Origin: an uncultured Lachnospiraceae bacterium
GTDB lineage: Bacteria; Bacillota; Clostridia; Lachnospirales; Lachnospiraceae
Direction: 5' to 3'
Length of the DNA: 13,024 bases
NCBI GenBank assembly: GCA_902463835.1
Contig: CABQGZ010000042.1
Location: 1-13,024, forward strand
Shown in pieces: positions 12,583-13,024 of the stretch. The stretch's first letter is position 1. Each line of letters begins with the position of its first letter. Below the pieces are notes generated by a model. That model did no database searches and had not been told where the DNA came from. It saw nothing but the letters and a program-made list of their open reading frames with translations. The position numbers and the translations under genes were made by a program.

Positions 12583-13024
12583 ATGGGAAGCTATCTGAAC
12601 CCGGGGAAGGGTGGATTTGCCAGAATCAGAAATGACATATATATGGATAAGACGGGGCTGATCGGACTGATCAATGAGACGATTGACACGCCAAGGTGTC
12701 TGACCTGTATCAGCCGCCCACGCCGTTTTGGAAAATCCTTTGCAGCGAAAATGCTGTGCGCCTATTATGATAAGACCTGTGATTCCTCCGCGTTGTTTGA
12801 CGATCTTGAGATCGCTACAAACAAGGAAATAAATGGAACCTATCAGCAGCATCGGAACAAGTATGATGTGATCTATCTGGATATGACGACGGTCAGGGGA
12901 GAGGCTGGCAAAAACGAATTGGTCTCTTACATTCGTCAGAAAGTGACAGAAGAGCTTCTGGCGGCATATCCGGCGCTTACGGTGGACAGCTCTTTTTCGA
13001 CAACGTTGATCAATGCAGTGGAGC
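12583..13024 (+). CDS. AAA-ATPase-like protein (partial, 3' end beyond window)
   Basis: The first 147 codons of a gene that continues past the window edge; the frame is open from ATG 12583 to the last base. The start follows GAGAAAGG (12565-12572) and a good promoter. The N-terminal block MGSYLNPGKGGFARIRNDIYMDKTGLI is followed by SRPRRFGKSFAAKMLCAYYD (about residues 43-63), the degenerate Walker A (RRFGKS) of the AAA-ATPase-like family (formerly DUF1703 neighbours). VIYLDMTTVRG near residue 95-105 could be a beta strand of the ATPase core. Full members are about 500-580 residues long and usually end in a PD-(D/E)XK nuclease-like domain, which cannot be checked here. They are often multicopy in gut Firmicutes and Bacteroidetes genomes; their role is not established. 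Confidence 0.85.
   Translation, partial: MGSYLNPGKGGFARIRNDIYMDKTGLIGLINETIDTPRCLTCISRPRRFGKSFAAKMLCAYYDKTCDSSALFDDLEIATNKEINGTYQQHRNKYDVIYLDMTTVRGEAGKNELVSYIRQKVTEELLAAYPALTVDSSFSTTLINAVE

Overview
The window looks like chromosomal DNA from a low-to-mid GC Gram-positive anaerobe of the Clostridia, most likely Lachnospiraceae. The reasons are strong AGGAGG-type ribosome sites, sigma-A promoters with 17-base spacers, a T-box leader on tyrS, a BlaI/BlaR1-type regulatory pair, a membrane-anchored D,D-carboxypeptidase, and a C-terminal AAA-ATPase-like gene of a kind abundant in gut anaerobes. This taxonomic call is an inference from style; no rRNA or marker phylogeny is available.

Layout. 53-952 encodes a secreted, membrane-anchored surface protein that ends at a clear terminator. 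1119-2036 is an aldo/keto reductase with its own promoter. 2212-3588 is the most striking gene: a full-length homologue of the monomethylamine methyltransferase MtmB in which the pyrrolysine position is leucine and the residues that surround pyrrolysine in the archaeal enzyme are also replaced. It has its own promoter, and a terminator-like hairpin lies between promoter and ribosome site. 3794-4695 is an AT-rich pair: a 174-residue protein resembling a nuclease-like domain of phage polyvalent proteins, then an XRE-type DNA-binding protein. A 17-base-arm palindrome sits on their promoter, so a toxin-antitoxin-like module is plausible.

4708-7077 holds a BlaI-type repressor and a BlaR1-type M56 metalloprotease sensor, preceded by a nested palindromic operator on the promoter. 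The sensor carries a DUF4825-like extracellular region instead of a penicillin-binding domain. A D-alanyl-D-alanine carboxypeptidase with its own promoter follows (7157-8689), and then a histidine phosphatase (8780-9505). These suggest a cell-envelope theme, but only repressor and sensor are clearly one operon.

On the minus strand, tyrS (10863-9640) lies downstream of a complete tyrosine T-box with consensus promoter, UAC specifier, T-box motif and terminator. Back to back with it is an AI-2E family membrane transporter (11347-12495). The window ends inside an AAA-ATPase-like gene (12583 onward). No tRNA, rRNA, CRISPR array or insertion sequence was seen.
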